Assembly (NCBI GenBank): GCA_963736445.1
Contig: CAVTOY010000008.1
Location: 186,001-250,000, forward strand
Direction of reading: 5' to 3'
Length of the DNA: 64,000 bases
From: Thiosocius sp963736445
GTDB lineage: Bacteria; Pseudomonadota; Gammaproteobacteria; Chromatiales; Chromatiaceae
Below, one piece after another: positions 15,818 to 24,261 of the stretch; position 1 is the first letter of the stretch; the number at the start of each line of letters is the position of its first letter. Position numbers and translations under genes: made by a program. Under the pieces are notes generated by a model. It saw only the letters and a program-made list of their open reading frames with translations, was not told the origin of the DNA and did not search any database.

Positions 15818-17428
15818 ATGAACCATGTTTCGCGCCGGTATGACCTATGCGCGACACTGGTCCGTGCCGGCATTGTGCTGGCGGCCGTGGCCGCGCTGCT
15901 GCTCTCGGCATGCTCGACCATAACGCCACCCGTTCCGCAGACCCCGCAGGAGATCGCCCGCGCCCTTGAGCACGCGCGCTCGACGTCGGTGTTCGGGCCT
16001 GCGCAGGACTTTTTGGGCAGCACCCTCGCGGACACGGGCAGGCACGGTCTCTATCCGGTGAGGTCACCTGCGGAGTGCGAGGTGGCGGTGCTCGATGCCG
16101 GTGAAGGTTCTCTTGCCGCGCGCATGGCCTTGCTGAAGGGCGCTAAACGTTCGATCCGAATCCAGGCACTGGTCTTCAAAGGTGACGAGGCCGGTCTGCG
16201 TATTGCGGAGGTTCTGAAACAGAAAAAGGCCGAGGGCCTGGATGTCCGGGTGATCGTCGACGCGTTTTCGAATCCCTGGCTGCAGACGCAGTGGATGCTG
16301 TTCGACCTGAAGCAGCATGGCATCGAGGTCGAAGGTTACGAGGCACTCGCACTGCAGTGGATCAATGAGGTGCCCATTCCGATGCTGATGCCTCACTATG
16401 ACGCGGACCGTCCCGACAAACGCTTTCATGAAAAGCTCTGGCTGATCGACGCCGAGATGCCGAATGGCGCGGCCGTGATGGGTGGGCTGAACATCGGCAA
16501 CGAATATTTTCGCGTGGATCCGGCCGACCCGGCGGGTTATTGGCGGGACCAGGACGTTGCTGTTCGCGGGGCGATCCTTGCCGATCTCGTCGCGTCATTC
16601 GATCGCAACTTCGACTATCTGGTGCAGGTTAAAGAAAGCCGCGGCATCTTGAATACCAATCTTTATTGGGATGCGACGCGGGCCGTGATGGATAAGACGG
16701 GCAGGTTTCCCGTTCAGTACCAGACCGATCCTCGGCTTGTCGCGCGCGTTGCAAAGCTGGAGCAGGGCGTCATTGAACCTGGCTTTCGTCCCTCACGCTG
16801 CCGCTTCCTGCACAACCGCCCGCGCTTTGCCGAGACTTACATCCTTCAGGCCTATCTGAAGATAATCGCGAATTCACAGCATGAACTGCTGATTGCCAAC
16901 GCCTACCTCGTGCCCACACCTGCGATCGCGGCCGCGTTGCAAGACGCCGCCGTACGCTGCGTTGCGATCACAATGGTTACCAACAGCCCGGAGACGAACG
17001 ATCTGCCCGAGATCAGTATGGTGGGCCGGGGACACTACAAAGATCTCCTCTCGGTCAACGACACGCCCGCAGTCGCCGCCTGTACCAACGCACGAGCCGG
17101 GATTCGGATTTGGGAATGGATTGGCCGGGCGCCGGACGACCCGGTAAGGCAGGGCACCATGCACTCGAAGTTCGCCATCGCAGACCGTCGCATCGGCTTG
17201 GTGGGTTCCTACAATCTCGACCCCCGCAGCGAGCGGTTGAACGGTGAGACTGCGCTCGTGTTTGAGCAGGAGGCTCTGGCGACAGAGCTCGCCCGCACGA
17301 TCGTCGAAAAGGATCTGCGCTACAGTCGGAGGATCTCGGCCGAGGAGGCGGAGGAGTTCGCAGATCCCAAGGACGTGGTTTATCGTTTTCGCAAGCAAAT
17401 CGGCCGTATTTTCGAGGCAGAGTTGTGA
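15818..17428 (+). CDS. Phospholipase D-family lipoprotein, cardiolipin synthase C-like
   Basis: 536 residues. A lipobox LLSAC places the lipid-bearing Cys at residue 32. Two complete HKD motifs are present, HEKLWLID (203-210) and HSKFAIAD (449-456), each followed by a conserved GG-x-N or GSYN-x-DPRS motif. This is the layout of a two-domain PLD enzyme such as ClsC/YmdC, which transfers phosphatidyl groups between phospholipids. The lipoprotein signal would put it on the periplasmic side, unusual for cardiolipin synthesis, so a phosphodiesterase on envelope lipids is equally possible. The gene is preceded by a 210-base spacer and stands alone. Confidence 0.82.
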   Translation: MNHVSRRYDLCATLVRAGIVLAAVAALLLSACSTITPPVPQTPQEIARALEHARSTSVFGPAQDFLGSTLADTGRHGLYPVRSPAECEVAVLDAGEGSLAARMALLKGAKRSIRIQALVFKGDEAGLRIAEVLKQKKAEGLDVRVIVDAFSNPWLQTQWMLFDLKQHGIEVEGYEALALQWINEVPIPMLMPHYDADRPDKRFHEKLWLIDAEMPNGAAVMGGLNIGNEYFRVDPADPAGYWRDQDVAVRGAILADLVASFDRNFDYLVQVKESRGILNTNLYWDATRAVMDKTGRFPVQYQTDPRLVARVAKLEQGVIEPGFRPSRCRFLHNRPRFAETYILQAYLKIIANSQHELLIANAYLVPTPAIAAALQDAAVRCVAITMVTNSPETNDLPEISMVGRGHYKDLLSVNDTPAVAACTNARAGIRIWEWIGRAPDDPVRQGTMHSKFAIADRRIGLVGSYNLDPRSERLNGETALVFEQEALATELARTIVEKDLRYSRRISAEEAEEFADPKDVVYRFRKQIGRIFEAEL

Positions 17429-17716
17429 GCAAAAAGGTATCCGCTGGATAGGAACTTCAGCTCTGTCGAAAGCCCCATGGCGCAGCATAAGTATAACCAC
17501 TTTGGTATCGATCGCCGTGCGCAGCTTTGATTTTTCTCTTAGGTGAGAAAACAGTCGTGCAGCTGCGCCTAAATGGGCCTGTGGCCGCGTGAAGATCTTT
17601 ATGGAGCGCAATCAGACTGGCCACGATTTATAATCTTGCCGCACCGTGGCCGGTCTCGCTGACCCGGGCTGCAGCGCTGCGCCCGCCACCCTCGCGTCTC
17701 TGGATTCCGAAATGCG

Positions 17717-18811
17717 ATGATGATTCGCTTTGCTAGCTGCATCCGCCTGACGAGCCTTGCGGGTATCTTTTTGCTGGCCGGCGGCTGTGCCACACGACAG
17801 CCATCGGCGCCGGCAGCCAGCCAGCCGCCTATGATGCTGGTGCCAGCCGGGCTGGCCGGTGTAGAGGATCATCGCGCATCTTTTCGGCAATTCTTCTGCG
17901 CTATTGATGAAGAGTTGGCGAGCGTCATGCCCGAGTACATAGCCTGTGACGAGGCGCTGAAGCGTTTTGGCGGGGAGCGGCAAACGGTTGCGGAGCTCTC
18001 GCAAGCATCGCGCGTGCCTGCGCGTTCGCATATCGGCATCGTGCGGGGGCTGGGGTGGGAGTGCTGGCACAGTCTTTTCGATCCCGATTTGCTGCCGGCG
18101 CGGCACCTAGAGCGTCGAGGCTATGTGGTCACGGAGATCCAGGTCGACGGCTTGTCGAGTAGCGTGGGCAATGCCAGTGAGATTCGCAGTGCCGTGCTGG
18201 CGATGGCAGATGGGAACACCGGACGAAAGCTCATACTAATCGGCCATTCAAAGGGGGCGGTCGACATTCTCGAAGCCGTTACCGCTTATCCCGACGTTGC
18301 AGAGCGCGTGGCCGCTGTCATCAGTATCGCGGGAAGTATCGGTGGGTCTCCGCTGGCCGAAGAGACCGTGGGAGATGCGCTGGCGGTCATTCCGAAGGTG
18401 CCTGGTGCAGAATGCGACGTCGGCGATGGCCGAGCTTTGCAAAGTTTGAAGCCGCACGTTCGGCAGCAGTGGCTGGCCAGCCATCCATTGCCGCGCGACG
18501 TTCGCTACTATGCGCTGGTGACCGCGCCGGAGCCGGATCAGGTATCAGCCGCCATGCGCCCGGGTCAGCGCAGATTGAGTCAGATCGATCCGCGCAACGA
18601 CGGGGCCTTGCTGCCCTACGATCAGCTTATCCCCGGCGGCGTTTTGCTTGGCTATGTGAACGCGGATCATTGGGCGGTTGCACTGCCGATCGCCGGATCA
18701 GTCCAGTTCCTCGGCAGCACCATTGTCAATCGCAACGAGTTTCCCCGCGAGGCGCTGTGGGAGGCCGCAGTTCGCTACGTTGAGTGGGATCTTGCCCGAC
18801 GCGCTCCATGA
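17717..18811 (+). CDS. Alpha/beta-hydrolase lipoprotein
   Basis: 364 residues. The signal peptide ends in LAGGC (lipobox, Cys at residue 25). The nucleophile elbow GHSKG (176-180) puts the catalytic Ser at 178, and NADHWAVALP near residue 315 supplies the likely His. The fold pattern is that of a lipase/esterase: LILIGHSKGAVDILEAV, then AAVISIAGSIGGSP. The substrate is unknown. Adjacent to a PLD-like lipoprotein on the same strand 290 bases upstream, it may form a pair of envelope lipid-active enzymes, but the gap argues against a tight operon. Confidence 0.75.
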   Translation: MMIRFASCIRLTSLAGIFLLAGGCATRQPSAPAASQPPMMLVPAGLAGVEDHRASFRQFFCAIDEELASVMPEYIACDEALKRFGGERQTVAELSQASRVPARSHIGIVRGLGWECWHSLFDPDLLPARHLERRGYVVTEIQVDGLSSSVGNASEIRSAVLAMADGNTGRKLILIGHSKGAVDILEAVTAYPDVAERVAAVISIAGSIGGSPLAEETVGDALAVIPKVPGAECDVGDGRALQSLKPHVRQQWLASHPLPRDVRYYALVTAPEPDQVSAAMRPGQRRLSQIDPRNDGALLPYDQLIPGGVLLGYVNADHWAVALPIAGSVQFLGSTIVNRNEFPREALWEAAVRYVEWDLARRAP

Positions 18812-18832
18812 GAAGACGTGCTCGAACGCGAG

Positions 18833-19030
18833 GATCTTGAATCGGCACTTGTGCCGCGTGCCGCCTTCTTGCCAAAGACGCGATGCTTATGGGCCGGAGG
18901 AAGGACTGCGAGCGGCCGCGGCCGTCATTGCGCATTCTGGGTCGCTCTACCGCCGGTGCGGCGGCCGGATCATCGTCCAGCAGCTCGGCCCCGAGCCTCA
19001 GCGGAGCTGTAGTAGTGGATTCGAGTCCTG
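18833..19030 (+). pseudogene. Fragment related to the middle domain of the META/SH3 protein
   Basis: In one frame the sequence reads EEGLRAAAAVIAHSGSLYRR then CGGRIIVQQLGPEPQ. This aligns with GGRIIFQQFGPEP and the preceding helix of the intact secreted protein at 10529-12166. Reading frames break on both sides, and neither the META nor the SH3 part is present. It is most simply a decayed paralogue. Confidence 0.55.
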
Positions 19031-19743
19031 ATTTGTTGGTACGGGCGCTACGGGCCACTTCCCAAGTCAGATCGCAAATCTTCAGTTTGCAGTGTAGTGC
19101 ACCGAAAAAGCGACCGCCGGGTCGAAAAGACGGTTTTATGGTTCCCGTATGTGGAAGGCGATTATCCTTGGATGTGGATCCTGGGCCTCCCAGCACCGTT
19201 CCATCCCTGGTTGTTTGCGGAGTAGCCCACGACATCGAGATCGAAAACCGGCTCTCCCAATGGTCATCTGTTAGAAAAGTAGGAAATCTCAATTTCCTAT
19301 CCGATGCGCGCCTTTGATCCATAACCAGGAGCCGATATCAAAATGGACTTCCTCCTGCGCCTTCATGCCACCGTGCTGCTCGCGTATTGTCGCGTCCGGT
19401 GTAAGTCGAACGGTCAATCCAACCGAATCGCTCGGAACAGTTGCGTTTAGTTGCTCTAACGCCTTCGACAGGGTAGAAACGAATCGGCGCGCAGTCAGTT
19501 CGGCCAGAACTGTTGTCCGGATAATTTTTCCGACGCTTTCTGCGCCGATGAAGGAAAGCTCTAAGCAAGAGAGCGGTTCCCTCGCAAAGACTTCTGATTG
19601 GCAGATTATCTCGCGCTAAACTGCGCGCGAGCGCGCTCCCGGATGTCCCACGTTTGGGTCACGAAGCGAGTCAGGTTGGAACGGCCCTTTCTCGTCGCCA
19701 GACTGTCAATCCAGTAGCGCCGTACATAGCCAGGAGGATCGGA
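19031..19743. other. Gap with no supported gene
   Basis: About 710 bases of intermediate GC content between the decayed fragment and the next lipoprotein. Short open frames occur on both strands (for example 19314-19619 forward), but they lack ribosome binding sites and any recognised motif. It may be residue of lost accessory genes. Confidence 0.4.
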
Positions 19744-20136
19744 ATGAAAGCTTATGTCTTGCATTGCGGAAAAAAATTGCTGGTTCCGGCGCTTTCGATA
19801 GCTGTCCTTTCAGGCTGTGGCACGCTGGGCGATACAGGTGCGGTGAAAGACGCCAACGAACTCGCCATTGCATGCAAGACGGATCAGGCGCTGACGGCCG
19901 TGGATCGCGCGGCGCAGGGCGGGGGGCTAGGCGCCAACATTGCCGACCTGCAGCGGGTCGTGATCCTCCGTGATGCCGGCCGCACGTCCGAGGCGTCTGT
20001 GGCAATGGCTGAACGGAACGCCCGAGCCGGCGCCGATGCCGAAGCGGCGGCGGAGGCGGAGCGTGCGGTAACGAAAAGCCTGGAGGAGTTGAGGGCCGAA
20101 CGCCAGAAGCGGACTGGGCGCCGCACCTGTCCCTGA
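19744..20136 (+). CDS. Small lipoprotein with a charged helical C-terminus
   Basis: 130 residues. The lipobox LSGC follows a 20-residue hydrophobic signal. The remainder is helical: a TPR-like stretch (DQALTAVDRAAQGGGLGANI), then a long Ala/Glu/Arg-rich coil ending in a basic tail. No family recognised. An AGGAGG sequence upstream of the ATG supports the start. Its 3' end meets a leftward recombinase fragment, so the tail may have been altered by that insertion. Confidence 0.65.
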   Translation: MKAYVLHCGKKLLVPALSIAVLSGCGTLGDTGAVKDANELAIACKTDQALTAVDRAAQGGGLGANIADLQRVVILRDAGRTSEASVAMAERNARAGADAEAAAEAERAVTKSLEELRAERQKRTGRRTCP

Positions 20137-20267
20137 CTTTTGCGTGACTGCAATGCACAAACGCGTTTGGCAGCCTCCAATGGCTCCTCGATCTCTGGTG
20201 CTGAGTAGTGCGACGTGATGTCGCCGTTACGGTGTCCGAGTAACACCTTTCTGGTCTCCAGCGACAT
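20133..20267 (-). pseudogene. C-terminal fragment of a tyrosine recombinase (phage-type integrase)
   Basis: The minus strand reads SLETRKVLLGHRNGDITSHY then SAPEIEEPLEAAKRVCAL. LGHRNGDITSHYSAPEI is the conserved end of P4/XerC-type integrases, with the box II His (GHR) and the catalytic Tyr (HYS). The part with the first catalytic Arg is missing and the end runs into the neighbouring lipoprotein gene. It is a non-functional scar of a past integration. Confidence 0.65.
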
Positions 20268-20275
20268 GCCAACTC

Positions 20276-20464
20276 AAAGATTGGAGTCTCCGGAAAAGCC
20301 GGGGCGGTGCCCTTGGCAATATCACCTATCGCTTCAAGATGGGGGGCGTCTCTTCCAAGGTCTTGGCCGATTACAGGTGCCTCCATATCGATTTTGAAGA
20401 TCAGCCGGTTGAACTCAAAGTCGACGTCAAGGGGCCGTTCATCGGGGTCGGCTGGGAGTTTTGA
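20276..20464 (+). pseudogene. Truncated C-terminus of an unidentified protein
   Basis: An open frame with no start codon reads GGALGNITYRFKMGGVSSKV then LADYRCLHIDFEDQPVELKV and ends in GPFIGVGWEF. The alternating pattern and the terminal GVGWEF recall the last strand of an outer-membrane beta-barrel or a periplasmic beta-rich protein. It abuts the recombinase fragment at about 20270, so the N-terminal part was probably removed by the same event. Confidence 0.4.
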
Positions 20465-20519
20465 AATTCGGCCTCCGGAGCCTCAAGGGGTCGTCAGAGT
20501 CCTTGATCATTTGTATCAG

Positions 20520-20798
20520 TCAACGATTGCCCCAGATTCTCGCGACGGCGCGGTCGCTGCCGAGCAATCCGACGACCAGTGAAACCAGGCTGGCGCCGCC
20601 GAAGACGACGATCGGTATCAGGTAGCCGGCCTGGCCGTTAACAACTGCAAAGGTGATCGATACGGCGCAAAGCACGCTGAACAGGATGCCGACGGCGACG
20701 AGGATCCTGCGGTTCAGAGGTTTGTGGTTAAACGATTCGTCGCCCCGTTCGAATGGTTGCAGGATAAAGCCGAACAGGTGTCGAAGCTGGTTTCTCAT
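20520..20798 (-). CDS. Small two-helix membrane protein
   Basis: 92 residues with two predicted membrane helices (ILVAVGILFSVLCAVSITFA and IPIVVFGGASLVSLVVGLLG), a basic-aromatic N-terminus and a short basic C-terminus. No family recognised. No strong Shine-Dalgarno sequence is present, so expression is uncertain, but the frame is clean and the hydrophobic pattern is not a by-product of a gene on the other strand. Confidence 0.5.
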   Translation of the reverse strand: MRNQLRHLFGFILQPFERGDESFNHKPLNRRILVAVGILFSVLCAVSITFAVVNGQAGYLIPIVVFGGASLVSLVVGLLGSDRAVARIWGNR

Positions 20799-21196
20799 CG
20801 GCGTCTATCATGCGTTATCGGCGGGTTAGGCTCAAACCGGTCACGGGATCAATGACTCTGACCGAAATGGCACTGTGAGGAATGTGGGGGCGCAATTCCT
20901 GAGCGTCGGCCCCTGGCAACGCACCTGCCTTTTCATTGGCCGTGCTGTTTCAAACTGCAAGGCACCAGTCACCCATCAGGATCAAGGCGTGGCGACCGAC
21001 CAGCGGGCGCCTGCCCCTGGCGGCAACGACGCGCCAGGAAAATCACAGTGCCCACACATGGCAAGCCTGCATGTTGCACCAGTATCCGGGATGATCGCGC
21101 CGCACGCGCCTTCTCTTTAGGTAGTCGCGAATTGCTTCAGTGACTAAACCAGACAGGTTCTGGCGCGTTATTGACAAGTCAAGACATGCCAAGAGG
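20799..21196. other. Gap with a repeat-related segment
   Basis: 398 bases between a small membrane-protein gene and the end of dinB. About 20848-20879 holds a sequence related to the 33-bp unit at 8151-8216 (GGGATCAA ... AAATGGCACT) with the intervening GGTCAGAGT block inverted. A short leftward frame directly after dinB resembles a ribbon-helix-helix tail, but it is too fragmentary to call. Confidence 0.4.
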
Positions 21197-22405
21197 TTAA
21201 TCCTTATCCCTGTATCGCTTGCTCTTCGCCGCGCATCCGAGCTGCAGTATCCCCTTTCCGAAGCGTTCGGCGGCGCGGTCGATGGTCTCCAGGAGGCGCG
21301 CATCCCGTTCGTGTCCCCGGGGTTGGTCGAAGAGATCGGCCTGTAAGGCATCGGCCCGCTGCCAGGCGCTGATGCCCACGCCGATCAATCGCACCGGGCT
21401 GGGCGGCAGGTGCCCATGATGCAGGAGCGACCAGGCCTCGCGCAGGATCACGCGTTCGTCATGCGTCGGGCGTGCCAGCTTGTGCTGGCGCGTGTGGGTC
21501 TCGAAGCCCGCGAAACGGATCTTCAGCGTCACGACGGAACCGGCCAGGCCTTCCCGACGCGCGGTCGCGGCCACCTCGGCCGACAGCCGGCGCAGTGCAT
21601 CGTGCAGGACGGCCCTGTCGCGCACGTCCTTCTCGAACGTCGTCTCTTTCGAGATGCTTTTTCGGGCGCGCCCGGGCATGACCTCGGCGGAGGCGATGCC
21701 GCGGGCCTGATCATAAAAGCGTGCCGCGGCGTTGGCACCTATATGGTCTTCCAGATAGTGCAGCGGGATGGCGCGAAGCTGTGACACCGTCTTGATCCCC
21801 AGGCGCCGGAAGACCTTCTGCGTCTGATGTCCGACACCCCGCAGGCTGGCTATTGGCATGGGCGCGAGGAAGTCCAGGACCTTGTCCGTGTGGACTACCA
21901 TCAATCCATCCGGTTTTCGGTGTTCCGATCCGAGCTTCGCGATCAGACGGTTCGGGCCTATACCCACCGATGCGCGCAGGCCCGTTCCCTCGAAGATGCG
22001 CTGCTTGATCTCCCGTCCAATCTCCTCGGGCGGCCCGAGGAGCCTTTCCAGGCCGGTAAGATCGAGATAGGCCTCGTCGATGGAGACCGGTTCGACCACC
22101 GGTGTGATGGTGGCCAGGATCTCGAATATCTCGCGCGAGACTTGTTTGTACTTGGCCATATCGGGCCGCACGAAGACAGCGTCTGGGCAACGGCGGTAGG
22201 CCTCTGCAATCGGCATGGCCGAGTGGATGCCGAACCTCCGGGCGTGGTAGTTGGCCGCGGCCACCACGCCGCGATGTCCGGGCAGGGCGCCGACCACGAC
22301 AGGACGGTCGCGGTACTTGGGGCAGTCGCGCTGTTCGACGCTGGCATAGAACGCATCGAGATCGGCGTGGCCGACCCAGCGTTGCTGCGTGGAAGTCGGC
22401 GTCAT
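21197..22405 (-). CDS. dinB: DNA polymerase IV (Y-family, DinB)
   Basis: 402 residues, slightly longer than E. coli Pol IV (351). HADLDAFYASVEQRD holds the first catalytic Asp, and VEPVSIDEAYLDLTG holds the Asp-Glu pair of the palm. The little-finger domain follows (KSISKETTFEKDVRD). It is an error-prone translesion polymerase acting at stalled forks. The ATG at 22405 gives the family N-terminus; upstream in-frame ATGs add about 46 unrelated residues. The extra C-terminal 50 residues after the little finger lack a clear clamp-binding motif apart from QADLFD, which fits the beta-clamp consensus QxxLF. It is divergent from the amidase gene. Confidence 0.93.
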   Translation of the reverse strand: MTPTSTQQRWVGHADLDAFYASVEQRDCPKYRDRPVVVGALPGHRGVVAAANYHARRFGIHSAMPIAEAYRRCPDAVFVRPDMAKYKQVSREIFEILATITPVVEPVSIDEAYLDLTGLERLLGPPEEIGREIKQRIFEGTGLRASVGIGPNRLIAKLGSEHRKPDGLMVVHTDKVLDFLAPMPIASLRGVGHQTQKVFRRLGIKTVSQLRAIPLHYLEDHIGANAAARFYDQARGIASAEVMPGRARKSISKETTFEKDVRDRAVLHDALRRLSAEVAATARREGLAGSVVTLKIRFAGFETHTRQHKLARPTHDERVILREAWSLLHHGHLPPSPVRLIGVGISAWQRADALQADLFDQPRGHERDARLLETIDRAAERFGKGILQLGCAAKSKRYRDKD

Positions 22406-22557
22406 CGCCGGTGCCGCGTCGATGGATAGTCGAGCGGCCTGATCCCTGTACCCCACATCGTGCCGTTCCCGGTTGTTACCAAGCGCACTGGCAGGATACC
22501 GGTATGTCCTGAGAAAGGACCAGGAACCCATGGCCGGCCGCATTGTATCCTCGGGCT

Positions 22558-23988
22558 ATGACGTCTCCGATGAATAAGGCCCACGCGGGCCCGCCCGATG
22601 CGACGGCGCTGCTGGCGGCTATGGCCGAGGGGCGACGCCCGGCCCGCGCGTTGATGGAGGAACACCTGGATCGCCTGCAACGACTCAACCCGCGTCTCAA
22701 CGCCGCGATCGAGATTTTCGAACACCCGGCGCTGGCCGAGGCCGCTGCGCCCCGACCAGGGCCGCTCTCTGGACTGCCGGTATCGGTCAAGGAGACGTTC
22801 GCGCTGCAGGGAGAGGCGATCACGGCCGGATCCTGGCGTATGCAGCCGGTGCAGGCAAGACGCGATGCCGCGGCGGTCGCGAGGCTCAAGGCGGCCGGCG
22901 CCATCGTGCTGGCACGGGGCAACGTTCCCGAGTTTGCAATGGCCGCAGAGACCGACAATCTGCGCTACGGGCGCACCAATAATCCCTTGGCCGAGGAGCG
23001 GACCTGCGGCGGCTCATCCGGGGGTGACGCCGCCCTGGTCGCATCCGGCTGCGTGGCCGCCGGGCTGGGCAACGACATCCTCGGGTCGATTCGGATCCCC
23101 GCCAGTTTTTGCGGCATCGTGGGCTTCAAGCCGGCCTCGGCCGCGGTCGACAAGCGGGGCAGCTGGCCGGACCTGGAGGGCCTGTTTACCGACAGCTGGC
23201 TGGCCGCGGGTCCGTTGACGCGCAGCGTGCGCGACGCACGGCTGTTTTATCGCGTGCTCAGCAATGACCCCTTGGCGTCCCCGCGCCCGGTCGACGGGTG
23301 TCGGCTCATCCTGCCGGTCGATTTTCCGCTCGGCTATCGCGACGCGGCGATTCCCCCGGCGCTGGCGGCGGCCGAGAAGGGTCTGCTGGCCGCCGGTATG
23401 CGGCCGGCGCGCGTCGCGATGGGCGATGTACGGCGCTGGCACAACACCACGGCCCGCTACCTGGCCTGGGAGCTGATGCCGGTGCTCGAGAAGGCGCTCG
23501 CGGGCCCCGGAGGCGAACGCTTTTCGGTCTGGCGTGAGGGCCTGGCGCAACTGCGTGGCCGCGGTCAGGTGCACGATTCCGTCTACCGGCTACTGCTGCT
23601 CGGGCCGTTGCTGCGTTATCGCCGCCCCGCGAGCGCCCGGGCGGCAGTCGCACTGCTCGAGGCGGCCCGGGTGTCGATGCGTCATCAGCTCGGCGAAGAC
23701 GGCGTGATGTTGTTGCCCACGCTTGGCCTGCTGGCGCCGCGCCACGGGGCGATGAACCGTCTGTCGCTGCGCCCGGGTGCCAACCCGCTGTTGACGCCCT
23801 TGATGCTCTGCAACTACCTCGACCTGCCGGCCATCAGTGTCCCCGCATGGCGGCATCGCGACCACCGCAGCGGCCTCGTGCCCGGGATCATGCTGGTGGC
23901 ATCGCCGGGCGCCGAAGGCCTGTTGTTCGATGCGGCCGAGCGGCTCGAACGGGCCGTCGGTCGTCCCGCTGAGGGATCGGACAGTTGA
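22558..23988 (+). CDS. Amidase-signature-family hydrolase
   Basis: 476 residues. It has the Ser-cisSer-Lys triad of the family: Lys78 in PVSVKE, cis-Ser153 in GGSSGG and nucleophile Ser177 in ILGSIRIPASFCG. The usual GTDTGGS loop reads GNDILGS, which may change substrate preference. These enzymes hydrolyse carboxamides; specificity is not predictable. Relatives include GatA, but the lack of gatB/gatC nearby and the divergent loop argue against an amidotransferase subunit. It lies divergent from dinB with about 150 bases between starts. Confidence 0.85.
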   Translation: MTSPMNKAHAGPPDATALLAAMAEGRRPARALMEEHLDRLQRLNPRLNAAIEIFEHPALAEAAAPRPGPLSGLPVSVKETFALQGEAITAGSWRMQPVQARRDAAAVARLKAAGAIVLARGNVPEFAMAAETDNLRYGRTNNPLAEERTCGGSSGGDAALVASGCVAAGLGNDILGSIRIPASFCGIVGFKPASAAVDKRGSWPDLEGLFTDSWLAAGPLTRSVRDARLFYRVLSNDPLASPRPVDGCRLILPVDFPLGYRDAAIPPALAAAEKGLLAAGMRPARVAMGDVRRWHNTTARYLAWELMPVLEKALAGPGGERFSVWREGLAQLRGRGQVHDSVYRLLLLGPLLRYRRPASARAAVALLEAARVSMRHQLGEDGVMLLPTLGLLAPRHGAMNRLSLRPGANPLLTPLMLCNYLDLPAISVPAWRHRDHRSGLVPGIMLVASPGAEGLLFDAAERLERAVGRPAEGSDS

Positions 23989-23996
23989 GAGCCTTG

Positions 23997-24137
23997 ATGT
24001 TTTTGTGCGGCTCGGCGAGTTCCACGATACCTATCGACGAGGTCTTCAAGCTCTCCGGGTCTTATGCCTGGCCGGGTAGCAAGGGCCTCGACCCCGCCAT
24101 CGGTGACATCCTGTGTCTGATCAATCCTGATAAATAG
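23997..24137 (+). CDS. Possible 46-residue open frame after the amidase
   Basis: ATG at 23997, only 9 bases after the amidase stop, with a frame ending in SKGLDPAIGDILCLINPDK. The sequence has protein-like composition, but there is no clear Shine-Dalgarno sequence and I recognise no family. It could be a remnant of a larger gene interrupted by the nearby group II intron. Confidence 0.25.
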   Translation: MFLCGSASSTIPIDEVFKLSGSYAWPGSKGLDPAIGDILCLINPDK

Positions 24138-24261
24138 TCTTTGAATCCGCTACTCACCTGCCGAGGCGGGTAGGGTGCGATAGCGCAGCGTATCGTCCCG
24201 GGCAGGATTATCTTCGGTCCGATGCGGCCGGCGAGATTTCCAGGCTAGCCCGCATATTGCA

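Noticed and set aside
19314..19619. 101-codon forward open frame
   Set aside because: No ribosome binding site, no motif and irregular composition; the region looks like non-coding residue.
21043..21196. Leftward frame after dinB reading NLSGLVTEAIRDYLKRRR, like a ribbon-helix-helix antitoxin tail
   Set aside because: No start codon, no conserved strand region and no toxin partner; too short to assign.
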